Shown piece by piece: positions 50,363 to 58,692 of a stretch of 64,000 nucleotides of DNA. The stretch lies in contig NZ_CP097289.1 of the NCBI RefSeq assembly GCF_023498005.1, positions 8,556,001-8,620,000 on the forward strand, read 5' to 3'. The notes beneath the pieces are model-generated. The model saw only the letters and a program-made list of their open reading frames with translations. It searched no databases and was not told where the DNA came from. The number at the start of each line of letters is the position of its first letter. The stretch's first letter is position 1. The stretch comes from Streptomyces durmitorensis. Its GTDB lineage: Bacteria > Actinomycetota > Actinomycetes > Streptomycetales > Streptomycetaceae. The translations under genes and the position numbers were made by a program.

Positions 50363-50463
50363 CGAACATCGCCGACCTGGACACGGACGGGGCAATGATC
50401 GATATCCTCCAGCGAAACGCTCAAACGAACACCCGATGGGTACGTCGCTAGGGGGTCGGCAGC

Positions 50464-51558
50464 ATGCGGGAGCCGAGGGATGTCAGGCGGCAGCGGATAC
50501 TCGCCGTCGTGGAGTCGCGTGGTGAGGCGCGGCTGAGTGATCTCGCCGACGATCTAGAGGTCTCGGTGATCACCGTGCGCCGGGACGTCGAAGACCTCGC
50601 CCGGGAGGGCAAGTTGCGGCGCGGGCACGGCACTGCGCGGTCGGTCGGGCCGGTGGAACGGAGCTCCGCGCCTGCCGAGCCGCCGGCGAGCGGCGGGGCC
50701 GTGGCGCTGATGGTGCCCGAGCGGCACACCTATCTGTACGAGACGATGCACGGGGCCCGCGGCGTCCTGAACGAGGCCGGGGTGCGGGTCGCGCTGCACA
50801 TCGCACCGCAGGTGGAGGGCGCCGAACGGCCGCTGGTCGAGCGGGTGTTGGCCGAGGACGTGCGGGGTCTCCTCATCGCCCCGCGCTGGCGCACCGCGGC
50901 CGAGGAGGAGGCGGACTACGCCTGGCTCGCCGCGTCGGGCGTACCCACGGTCCTGATGGAGCGGCGCCCGCGCGCGGGCAGTGCGCTGCACGCCATGGAC
51001 TCGGTCTGCACCGACCACTGGTACGGCATCCATCTCGCCGTCGACCACCTCGTCGGGCTCGGCCACCGGCGGATCGTCCTGGCCGCCCGCGACGACAGCC
51101 CGACGGCCAGGGCGCTGCGCGCTGCCTTCGCCGAGATCGCCGCGTCCCGGCCCGAGATCGAGGACTGGTCCGTGATGCTCAGCGCCGCGGGCGCGGGCCC
51201 CGGCAGGGTGCGCGAACCACTGGACCTGGCGGCGCGGCTCCGCGAACGCGGGGCGACGGCGGCCGTGCTGCACGGCGACGTGGACGCCCTGATGCTCGTG
51301 CAGCAGCTCATGGACCGCGGGGTGCGGGTGCCGCAGGACTGCTCGGTGGTGGCGTACGACGACGTGGTGGCCGCGCTCGGCAGCACGCCGCTGACCGCCG
51401 TGTCCCCGCCGAAGCACGAGGTGGGGCGGACGGCGGCCGGGCTTCTGCTGCGCAGGCTGGACGAGTTGGCGGGGCCGGGCGCCGGGACGACGCAGCGCGT
51501 GCAGCTTCTGCCGGAGCTCAAGGTCCGTGGATCCGCGACACATCCAGGGATCGTTTGA
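50464..51558 (+). CDS. Hybrid regulator: DeoR-type HTH with LacI-type sugar-binding domain
   Basis: 364 aa from ATG 50464. Residues 1-58 are a DeoR winged helix (RRQRILAVVESRGEARLSDLADDL, VSVITVRRDVEDLAREGKLRRGHG), but the rest is a periplasmic-binding-protein-like sensor as in LacI/GalR (VALMVPERHTYLYETMHGARGVLNEAG, VDHLVGLGHRRIVLAA, CSVVAYDDVVAALGSTPLTAVSPPKHEVGRTAA). It should bind a free sugar and control the transport/catabolic operon that starts 92 nt downstream. CGTTTGA-type sequences occur at both promoter regions. Confidence 0.92.
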   Translation: MREPRDVRRQRILAVVESRGEARLSDLADDLEVSVITVRRDVEDLAREGKLRRGHGTARSVGPVERSSAPAEPPASGGAVALMVPERHTYLYETMHGARGVLNEAGVRVALHIAPQVEGAERPLVERVLAEDVRGLLIAPRWRTAAEEEADYAWLAASGVPTVLMERRPRAGSALHAMDSVCTDHWYGIHLAVDHLVGLGHRRIVLAARDDSPTARALRAAFAEIAASRPEIEDWSVMLSAAGAGPGRVREPLDLAARLRERGATAAVLHGDVDALMLVQQLMDRGVRVPQDCSVVAYDDVVAALGSTPLTAVSPPKHEVGRTAAGLLLRRLDELAGPGAGTTQRVQLLPELKVRGSATHPGIV

Positions 51559-51650
51559 CCGCTTCAGTTTCTTTTGATCGGTCTATTGACCGGCAACGTT
51601 CACGCGATCAGGATTCCCGGTGTCCCGAACAAGAGCCGCGGGAGGCACCC

Positions 51651-52982
51651 ATGCCTGGTCGACCGAGCCGCCGGTCCCTGCTCGCCGTGACAGCCGCAGT
51701 TCCCATGGCAGGTGCGCTCAGCGCCTGTTCGGGCAGCACGGGCAGCACGTCGCGCAGCAAAGGCGGCACCACACGCATCACCTTCTGGTCCGCACTGCGC
51801 GGAAGCCAGGAAGTGGTCGACGCGTTCAACAAGACCCACGACCGCATCCAGGTCGAGTTCCAGCAGATCCCGTCCGGCGCCATGGGCGGATACGCCAAGC
51901 TCAGCAACGCGGCCCGGGCCCAAAACGCCCCGGACGTCGCCACCATCGAGTACCCCCAGGTCCCCGGCTTCGCCATCGACGGCGTCGCCCGGGACATCAC
52001 CTCACTGATGAGTGACCGGCTGCGCGCCAAGCTCCTTCCGCAGGCACTTGGCCTCACCACCTTCGAGAAGCGGGTCTTCACCGTCCCGCTCGACGTCGAG
52101 CCGATGGTGCTCCACTACCGCTCCGACCTGTTCGAGTCGTACGGGATCGAAGTCCCGCGCACCTGGGAGGAGTTCACCGAGGCCGCCCGCACCGTGCGGG
52201 ACAAGGACCGCGACCGGCGGCTCGCGCTCTTCCCCACCGACGGCGGCACCCAGTTCGCCGCGTGGGCGTGGCAGGCGGGCGCCCAGTGGTTCGACACCCG
52301 CGACGGCGCCTGGAACGTGTCGCTGACGGACCGGCCGACCCGGAAGGTCGCGGCGTACTGGCAGGGGCTCATCGACGAGGACCTGCTCTTCGTCAACGCC
52401 AGCGAGAGCAGGCACCACGACGCGCAGCTCGGTGAGGGACTGATCCTGGCCCGGCTCACCGGCGCCTGGGACGCGGGCTCGCAGATGAACGCAAGGCCGG
52501 GCCAGAAGGGTCAGTGGGCCATCGCCCCGCTCCCGCAGTGGGACCCCGAGAACCCCGTCGTCGGCACCCACGGCGGCTCCACCTTCGCCGTCACCAAGGA
52601 CAGCCGACACCCCGAAGCCGCCATGGAGTTCATCGAGTGGCAGGTCTCGCACCCCGACGCCCTGCGCGCCCGCCTCTCCAGCGGCACGAGCAGCCAGTAC
52701 CCGGCCGTCCCCGACCTGGTCCCCGTGGGCCGCAAGGCGTTCGACCGCACCTACTACTCGGGCCAGGACATCTACCGCCTCTTCGAGGAACAGGCCGGGA
52801 CGATCGGCGACGGCTGGGTCTGGGGCCCGCGCATGACCGCCACCCAGCGAGTGCTGCAGGACGGCTTCGCGCGCGCCGGCGGCGGCAAGGGCTCGCTCAT
52901 CGACGCCGTGCGCGCCGCGCACGACGGAACCATGCCGGACCTCAAGGCTCTTGGCCTCTCCATCACCGAGCACAGCACATGA
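51651..52982 (+). CDS. Sugar ABC transporter substrate-binding lipoprotein
   Basis: 443 aa from ATG 51651, preceded by GGGAGG. N-terminus PSRRSLLAVTAAVPMAGALSAC with twin Arg and lipobox LSAC (Cys about 26). The mature part ITFWSALRGSQEVVDAFN and GGSTFAVTKDSRHPEAAMEFIEW are typical of family-1 (CUT1) binding proteins. It delivers an unknown sugar to the two permeases that follow and belongs to an operon with a hydroxyacid dehydrogenase and a DUF2264 protein. Confidence 0.93.
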   Translation: MPGRPSRRSLLAVTAAVPMAGALSACSGSTGSTSRSKGGTTRITFWSALRGSQEVVDAFNKTHDRIQVEFQQIPSGAMGGYAKLSNAARAQNAPDVATIEYPQVPGFAIDGVARDITSLMSDRLRAKLLPQALGLTTFEKRVFTVPLDVEPMVLHYRSDLFESYGIEVPRTWEEFTEAARTVRDKDRDRRLALFPTDGGTQFAAWAWQAGAQWFDTRDGAWNVSLTDRPTRKVAAYWQGLIDEDLLFVNASESRHHDAQLGEGLILARLTGAWDAGSQMNARPGQKGQWAIAPLPQWDPENPVVGTHGGSTFAVTKDSRHPEAAMEFIEWQVSHPDALRARLSSGTSSQYPAVPDLVPVGRKAFDRTYYSGQDIYRLFEEQAGTIGDGWVWGPRMTATQRVLQDGFARAGGGKGSLIDAVRAAHDGTMPDLKALGLSITEHST

Positions 52983-53056
52983 CCGGCCCGAACACCCCGG
53001 CACGCCAAGAGACCCCGCATCGCGACGAGCACCAGCAGAAAGGCAGGTGACCCCCG

Positions 53057-54028
53057 ATGACCACGACCGCGCCCCCGGCCCGCGCCACCCGCACCGCCGA
53101 CGCCCCGGTCCCCGCCCGCGGCGCACGCACGCGTGCCCGGCGCCGTGAACATGTGGCGTGCGGTGTCCTGATGGCCCCCTTCCTGATCCTGCTGGTGGCG
53201 GTCTTCCTGATACCCGTCGGCACCGCGGTCTGGCTGAGCTTCTTCAGCGACGATCAGCCGGGTCTCGGTTTCGGACCGGAGAAGACGGTCTTCGTCGGCC
53301 TGCGCAGCTACACCGCCGTCCTCACCGACCCGACCTTCCTGGGCAGCCTGGGCACGGTCGCCCTGTACTGCCTGATCTACATCCCGTTCATGGTGATCGG
53401 GGCCCTCGCCCTCGCCCTGCTGCTCGACTCGGGCGTCGTACGGCTGCGCGCCTGGGCCCAGTTGGGGCTCTTCCTGCCGCACGCGGTGCCCGGCATCATC
53501 GCGGCCCTCATCTGGCTGTACCTCTACACGCCCGGTCTCAGTCCGGTCGTCGACGTGCTCTCCAAGGGTGACATCCACATCGACTTCCTCGGCGTGAACA
53601 CCGTGCTCCCTTCGATCGTGAACATCGCCCTGTGGAGCAACCTCGGCTACAACATGGTGATCTTCTACGCCGCGCTGCAAGCCGTGCCCCGAGAAGTGAT
53701 CGAGGCCGCCGTCGTCGACGGCGCGGGACCGGTGCGCACCGCCCTCCAGGTCAAGGCACCGCTGGTGCGCCCCTCGATCGTCATGGTCGCCATGTTCACC
53801 CTGATCTGGGCGATGCAGCTGTTCACCGAACCGATGCTGCTCAGCCAGTCGTCCCCGATGATCAACTCGCGCTTCTCGCCCAGCATGTACATCTACGACG
53901 CGGCCTTCACCCGCAACAACTACGGCCTCGCCGCGGCGGCCTCGGTGATCCTGCTCCTGTGCACGGTCGCCCTCTCCTACGGCGTCACCCGCTGGACCAA
54001 CCGCTCCCAGAAGGAGGCCGCGCGATGA
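53057..54028 (+). CDS. Carbohydrate ABC transporter permease (UgpA/MalF type)
   Basis: 323 aa with about six helices; first helix VLMAPFLILLVAVFLIPVGTAVWL. EAA loop VIEAAVVDGAGPVRTALQVK near residue 215. It starts 74 nt after the binding protein and overlaps the next permease by ATGA. No ATPase gene in the operon, so shared MsiK use is likely. Confidence 0.93.
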   Translation: MTTTAPPARATRTADAPVPARGARTRARRREHVACGVLMAPFLILLVAVFLIPVGTAVWLSFFSDDQPGLGFGPEKTVFVGLRSYTAVLTDPTFLGSLGTVALYCLIYIPFMVIGALALALLLDSGVVRLRAWAQLGLFLPHAVPGIIAALIWLYLYTPGLSPVVDVLSKGDIHIDFLGVNTVLPSIVNIALWSNLGYNMVIFYAALQAVPREVIEAAVVDGAGPVRTALQVKAPLVRPSIVMVAMFTLIWAMQLFTEPMLLSQSSPMINSRFSPSMYIYDAAFTRNNYGLAAAASVILLLCTVALSYGVTRWTNRSQKEAAR

Positions 54029-54888
54029 GCGCCGACACCCTCACCGCGCACCGCCCCCGCCTCCTGGGCCGCACCGTCGTGAACACCGTGGTCGGCATCG
54101 CGGTGCTCTACACCCTGCTGCCCGTCCTGTGGCTGGTGCTCGCCGCCTCCAAGAACCGGGACGCGCTGTTCAGCAGCAACTTCTTCTCGCTGTCCGACTT
54201 CTCCTTCGTACAGAACCTGCGCGACCTGTTCGCCATGGACGGCGGCCTCTACGGCCGCTGGTACACCAACAGCCTCCTCTACGCCGTCCTGGGCGCCGCG
54301 ATCAGCGCATTGGTGAGCGTCGCCTGCGGCTACGCCTTCGACAAGTACCGCTTCCGGCACAAGGAGAAGGCCTTCGGCCTGGTGCTCGCGGCGGTGATGG
54401 TGCCGCAGACGGTGCTCGCCCTTCCGCTGTATCTGATGGCATCGGCCACGGGCGTCGTCGACACCTTCTGGGCGGTGTTCATCCCGGTCCTGTTCAACCC
54501 GTTCGGCGTCTATCTGGGGCGGATCTTCAGCCAGGGTTATGTGCCCGACGAGGTGCTCGAAGCGGCCCGGGTGGACGGCGCGGGGGAGCTCACCACGTAT
54601 GTGCGCGTCTCCCTGCGGATGCTGGGCCCCGGCCTGGTCACGGTGTTCCTCTTCCAGCTCACCGCCATCTGGAACAACTTCTTCCTGCCGATGGTGATGC
54701 TCTCGGACGAGAAGCTGTACCCGGTCAGTCTCGGCCTCTACACCTGGAACAGCTCGGCCACCGTCTCGCCCGAGTACTACCCCGTGGTCATCATGGGATC
54801 GCTCCTCGCGGTCCTTCCGCTGATCCTCGCCTTCATCCTGTTGCAGCGCTTCTGGAAGTCGGGTCTGACCGCGGGCTCGGTCAAGTGA
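54025..54888 (+). CDS. Carbohydrate ABC transporter permease (MalG/UgpE type)
   Basis: 287 aa. ATG 54025 overlaps the upstream stop (ATGA). Six helices, KNRDALFSSNFFSLSDFSF in the first external loop as in UgpE/MalG proteins, EAA loop EVLEAARVDGAGELTTYVRV and C-terminal LLQRFWKSGLTAGSVK. It completes the importer. Confidence 0.93.
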   Translation: MSADTLTAHRPRLLGRTVVNTVVGIAVLYTLLPVLWLVLAASKNRDALFSSNFFSLSDFSFVQNLRDLFAMDGGLYGRWYTNSLLYAVLGAAISALVSVACGYAFDKYRFRHKEKAFGLVLAAVMVPQTVLALPLYLMASATGVVDTFWAVFIPVLFNPFGVYLGRIFSQGYVPDEVLEAARVDGAGELTTYVRVSLRMLGPGLVTVFLFQLTAIWNNFFLPMVMLSDEKLYPVSLGLYTWNSSATVSPEYYPVVIMGSLLAVLPLILAFILLQRFWKSGLTAGSVK

Positions 54889-54933
54889 GTCACCAGTGAG
54901 CCACCAGTGAGTCATGTGAAAGGGAACGTGTTG

Positions 54934-55950
54934 ATGAACGGCAGCCACCGTCCGCACACCGCGCTCGCCATGGCGCGGGACGCGGCGACGGCCGTGCTCG
55001 GTCCCGACGCCCTGGCCGCACTCGGCCGGGTCTGCGACCTGGAACCGGACACCGTCCTTGACGACTTCACCACCGACCGGGCCCGCGCCGTGCTCCAGGA
55101 CGTGGAGGTCCTGGTCACCGGCTGGGGATGCCCGCCCCTCGACGCCGCCGTGCTCGCGTCCGCGCCCCGGCTGCGGGCCGTCGTCCACACCGCGGGGTCG
55201 GTACGCGGCCACATCACCCCGGAGTGCTGGGACCGCGGCATCGAGGTGTCGTCGGCCGCCGCGGCCAACGCCCTGCCCGTGGCGGAGTACACCGTCGCGA
55301 TGATCCTGCTCACCGGCAAGCACGTCATGGAGCGGGCCAGGGAGTACAAGGCGACGCGGCGCCGCGACGACTGGCTCGGCCTCTCGCGCGGCGTGGGCAA
55401 CTACGGCCGCAGCGTCGGCATCCTCTCCGCGTCGATGATCGGCCGCCGTGTCATGGAACTCCTGCGCCCCTACGACCTCCAGCTTCTGCTGCACGACCCG
55501 TACGTCTCCGACGAGGAGGCCAAGGCGCTGGGTGTGCGGCCGGTCGGCATCGGGGAGTTGTTCGCGAGCAGCGACGTGGTGAGCGTCCACACGCCGCTGC
55601 TGCCCGCCACCCGAGGTCTGGTCGGCCGTGAACTGATCGCCGCCATGCGCCACGAGGCGGTGCTCATCAACACGGCCCGCGGCGCGGTGCTCGACCAGGA
55701 GGCCCTCACCGAGGCCGCGCTGGCCGGCCGCATCCGCGCCGTCCTCGATGTCACCGACCCCGAAGTCCTGCCCCCCGACCACCCGTTGTGGGAGTGCGAC
55801 CACGTCACGATCACCCCCCACCTGGCCGGTTCGCAGGGCAACGAGTGGGGGCGCCTCGCCGACCTCGCCGTCGCCGAGCTCGGCCGCTGGGCCGCGGGCG
55901 ACGGTTTCGCCCATGCCGTACGACGCGAAAGGCTGGCCTACCTCGCATGA
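54934..55950 (+). CDS. D-2-hydroxyacid dehydrogenase family protein
   Basis: 338 aa; ATG 54934 chosen (AAAGGGA upstream), GTG 54907 would add nine residues. Two-domain dehydrogenase: substrate-binding part with VHTAGSVRGHIT, NAD-binding part YGRSVGILSASMIGRRVMEL, then catalytic Arg in NTARGAVLDQEAL, Glu in the DPEVLPPDHPLW segment and His in ITPHLAGSQ. The dinucleotide loop lacks the normal second glycine (ILSAS where related enzymes have IVGAS). It probably oxidises or reduces a sugar acid produced from the imported substrate. Overlaps the DUF2264 gene by ATGA. Confidence 0.88.
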   Translation: MNGSHRPHTALAMARDAATAVLGPDALAALGRVCDLEPDTVLDDFTTDRARAVLQDVEVLVTGWGCPPLDAAVLASAPRLRAVVHTAGSVRGHITPECWDRGIEVSSAAAANALPVAEYTVAMILLTGKHVMERAREYKATRRRDDWLGLSRGVGNYGRSVGILSASMIGRRVMELLRPYDLQLLLHDPYVSDEEAKALGVRPVGIGELFASSDVVSVHTPLLPATRGLVGRELIAAMRHEAVLINTARGAVLDQEALTEAALAGRIRAVLDVTDPEVLPPDHPLWECDHVTITPHLAGSQGNEWGRLADLAVAELGRWAAGDGFAHAVRRERLAYLA

Positions 55951-57836
55951 GCATCCCCGGACTGCCCCAAGACGACCGGGAGTTGAGCCCCCACACCGGC
56001 TACACGCGCGAGCACTGGGAGGCCGCGGCCGACGGTCTCCTGAGCGCCGCCTGGCAGTGGGCGACTCCGCGCGGCGCACTCCTCGACCTGCCGGGGCGGC
56101 CCTCCGCGTCGGGCGTACGGTCGGACGGCCTGGAGGGATACGCCCGCACCCTGCTCGCCGCCGCGTTCCGGGTGGCGGGCGCCGATGGCAAGGACCCGCA
56201 CGGCTGGCTGGACCGGTACGCGGAAGGACTCGCGGCGGGCACCCGCACACCGGGCCGCGACGACGCCGAGTCCTGGCCGGTGATCCTCGACCACAACGTC
56301 CAGGGCCAGCCGATGGTCGAGTCCGCGTCCGTCGCCCTCGGCCTGCGGCTGACCCGCCCCTGGCTGTGGGACCGGCTCGACACCGACGTACAGGACCGTG
56401 CGGCCGAGTGGCTGCGCGGCGCGATCCGCCACGTCCCCGCGCCCAACAACTGGTACCTCTTCCCGTACACCGTGGCCGGATTCCTGGAGTCGGTGGGCCG
56501 CGGAGACGCGGGCACGGCACGGGCGCGCGAGCGGGCCATCGGACTCCTGGAGACCTGGAACCGCGGCCAGGGCTGGTACGCCGACGGAGACGGCCGTGCC
56601 TTCGACCACTACAACGGCTGGGCCCTGCACCTGTACCCGACGCTCGACGCCCAACTCGCAGGCGATGAGGATCAGTTGGCCCGGCACGGCGCCCGCCTGC
56701 ACGAGCACCTGGAGAGCTTCGGGCTCCTCTTCGGCGGCGACGGCGCCCCGATCCACTTCGGCCGCTCCCTGACCTACCGCTTCGCCGCGGGCGCCTCCGT
56801 GGCCCTCGGCGCGCTCACCGGCCACACGCCCCTCACCCCCGGCACCTCGCGCAGGATCCTCAGCGGATCGCTGCGCTACTTCCTCGACCGCGGCTCCGTC
56901 GGTGCCGACGGACTGCTCAGCCTCGGCTGGCACGGCCCGCACGAGGCGACCCTCCAGCCCTACTCGGGCCCCGCGTCCCCGTACTGGGCGTCGAAGGCGT
57001 TCGTCGGTCTCCTGGCACCGGCCACCCACCCCCTGTGGACCGCCACCGAGGAACCCGCCCCCAGCGAGAGCCGCGACCAGGTCCTCGCGCTGCCCGCGCC
57101 CGGCCTCCTGGTGCAGAGCACCCGCGCCGACGGGATCGTCAGGCTGCACAACCACGGCAGCGATCACGCGCGCCCCCACGAGGCCCAGACGGCGGCCCAC
57201 GAGGACCCGCTCTACGCCCGCCAGGCCTACTCCACCAGGACAGGACCCACGGCACGCGGCAACACCGCGGACAACCACCTCGCCGTGGAGGTGGCGGGAG
57301 TGCGCAGCGCCCGCTGCCGAATACACCCGCTGGGCGCAGGCCAGGGTGACGGCTGGGGCTGGGCCGCGTCCCGGCACGCCCCGGCCTTCGTGAGCGGCCC
57401 GCCCATGGTGCCGGGGCTGCGCGTGGAGAGCGTCACCGTGGCCAGGGGCCGCCACGAACTGCGCGTGCACCGCGTCGTCGGCGCACCGCACGGCGCCCGC
57501 GTCACCCACACGGGCTGGGCGACGGGCCCGGACGAGTCCTTGCTCTCCGCGCTGCACCCCTTGCACGGCTGGAGCGGCCAGGACGAACAACGCGCACCCC
57601 AGGGCACCGCCTTCACCCGGTGGGCCCGCCTGCCGCGGCTCACGGCCGATGCGCAGGGCACGGCCGTGTACGCGGCTCTGGCCACGCTCACCGCGGAGCC
57701 GGAACCCGCGTCCTTGGCCGACGCGGCCACCGTGGTGAGCGCCACGGCGGACACGGTCGAGGTGCGCTGGGCGGACGACGGCTCGCTGACCCGGATCGCC
57801 TTCGAGCCGATGACCGTCGAGCACGGCTGGTCGTGA
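55947..57836 (+). CDS. DUF2264 family protein (putative polysaccharide-degradation enzyme)
   Basis: 629 aa, no signal peptide. DUF2264 covers about residues 15-380: GYTREHWEAAADGLLSAA, NNWYLFPYTVAGFLE, RAFDHYNGWALHLYPTL, GDGAPIHFGRSLTYRFAA, SPYWASKAFVGLLAP. The alternating helical motif pattern and conserved His/Tyr/Arg suggest an (alpha/alpha)6 barrel like unsaturated-uronyl hydrolases and lyases, with a C-terminal beta domain. It is the last gene of the sugar operon, so it probably acts on the imported oligosaccharide. The reaction of the family is not established. Confidence 0.85.
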   Translation: MSIPGLPQDDRELSPHTGYTREHWEAAADGLLSAAWQWATPRGALLDLPGRPSASGVRSDGLEGYARTLLAAAFRVAGADGKDPHGWLDRYAEGLAAGTRTPGRDDAESWPVILDHNVQGQPMVESASVALGLRLTRPWLWDRLDTDVQDRAAEWLRGAIRHVPAPNNWYLFPYTVAGFLESVGRGDAGTARARERAIGLLETWNRGQGWYADGDGRAFDHYNGWALHLYPTLDAQLAGDEDQLARHGARLHEHLESFGLLFGGDGAPIHFGRSLTYRFAAGASVALGALTGHTPLTPGTSRRILSGSLRYFLDRGSVGADGLLSLGWHGPHEATLQPYSGPASPYWASKAFVGLLAPATHPLWTATEEPAPSESRDQVLALPAPGLLVQSTRADGIVRLHNHGSDHARPHEAQTAAHEDPLYARQAYSTRTGPTARGNTADNHLAVEVAGVRSARCRIHPLGAGQGDGWGWAASRHAPAFVSGPPMVPGLRVESVTVARGRHELRVHRVVGAPHGARVTHTGWATGPDESLLSALHPLHGWSGQDEQRAPQGTAFTRWARLPRLTADAQGTAVYAALATLTAEPEPASLADAATVVSATADTVEVRWADDGSLTRIAFEPMTVEHGWS

Positions 57837-57849
57837 GCTCAGGGCCGAC

Positions 57850-57880
57850 TTGACCCTCACGTCGCGTCAGGCTGCACGCT
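57850..57880 (+). promoter_or_regulatory. MerR-type promoter/operator for the TipA-like operon
   Basis: TTGACC (57850-57855) is a -35 candidate overlapped by the near-perfect inverted repeat CCTCACG-TCG-CGTCAGG (57855-57871, one mismatch). Operators of this form lie in the long spacer of MerR/TipAL-activated promoters. Start codon at 57904. Confidence 0.65.
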
Positions 57881-57903
57881 GTACGCGACGAAAGGCGAGG
57901 TCC

Positions 57904-58692
57904 ATGAGCTACACCGTCGGGCAGGTCTCCGGGTTCGCGGGGGTCACCGTCCGCACTCTCCACCATTACGACCGGTCCGGGCTGCTCGTGCCCAGCGAGC
58001 GCAGCCCGGGCGGGTACCGCCTGTACGGCGAGGCCGATCTGGCCCGCCTCCAGCAGATCCTCTTCTACCGCGAACTCGGCTTCGCCCTGGAGGAGATCGC
58101 GCAGATCCTCGCGGACCCGCAGGCAAACGCGCTCGACCAGCTGCGCGCCCGGCACAAGGCGCTGGTGGAGCAGATCGGCAAGCTGGGCCGCCTGGTGGAG
58201 GTCGCAGAGCGGGCCATGGAGGTGCAGCAGACCGGCGTGCGGCTCAGCCCGCAGGAGCGGTTCGAGGTGTTCGGCGAGATCACCTTCGACCTGAGCTACG
58301 CCACCGAGGCCGGGCTCAAGTGGGAGAACAGCGCGGGGCACAGGGAGGCGATGAGCCGTGCCGCGGCCCACTCCAAGGAGGACTGGGCCCGGCTCATGGG
58401 CGAGGCGGCCCACTGGCGGGCCGAACTGATCAAGGCGTTCGACGAGGGCGAACCCGCCGAGGGGAAGCGCGCCACGGCCCTCGCCGAGGAGCACCGGCAG
58501 CACATCACCCGCTGGTTCACGCCCTGCCCGCCCGCCATGCACCTGCGCATCGCCGACGACTTCGCCGACGACCCCCGCGCCTTCGCCCTCGTCGTACCGC
58601 CTTCGGAGCAGCGGCCCGGGCTTGCCGCGTTCCTGCACGCGGCGGTGCGGGCCAACGCGGAAGAGGGCGGGAGCGAGGTGGCGGGCCGATGA
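57904..58692 (+). CDS. MerR-family regulator with TipAS drug-binding domain
   Basis: 262 aa from ATG 57904. MerR helix-turn-helix at 1-70 (YTVGQVSGFAGVTVRTLHHYDRSGLL, GYRLYGEADLARLQQILFYRELGF), a dimerising coiled coil (LRARHKALVEQIGKLGRLVEV), then a TipAS-like domain (EVFGEITFDLSYATEAGLKW, HITRWFTPCPPAMHLRIADDF) that in TipAL binds thiopeptide and other antibiotics. It should activate its own promoter on drug binding. The stop overlaps the glycosyltransferase start (ATGA), so that enzyme is the effector. Confidence 0.93.
   Translation: MSYTVGQVSGFAGVTVRTLHHYDRSGLLVPSERSPGGYRLYGEADLARLQQILFYRELGFALEEIAQILADPQANALDQLRARHKALVEQIGKLGRLVEVAERAMEVQQTGVRLSPQERFEVFGEITFDLSYATEAGLKWENSAGHREAMSRAAAHSKEDWARLMGEAAHWRAELIKAFDEGEPAEGKRATALAEEHRQHITRWFTPCPPAMHLRIADDFADDPRAFALVVPPSEQRPGLAAFLHAAVRANAEEGGSEVAGR

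Noticed and set aside
53977..56520. Long antisense frame across the permease and dehydrogenase genes
   Set aside because: Low-complexity shadow translation opposite well-supported genes with catalytic motifs.
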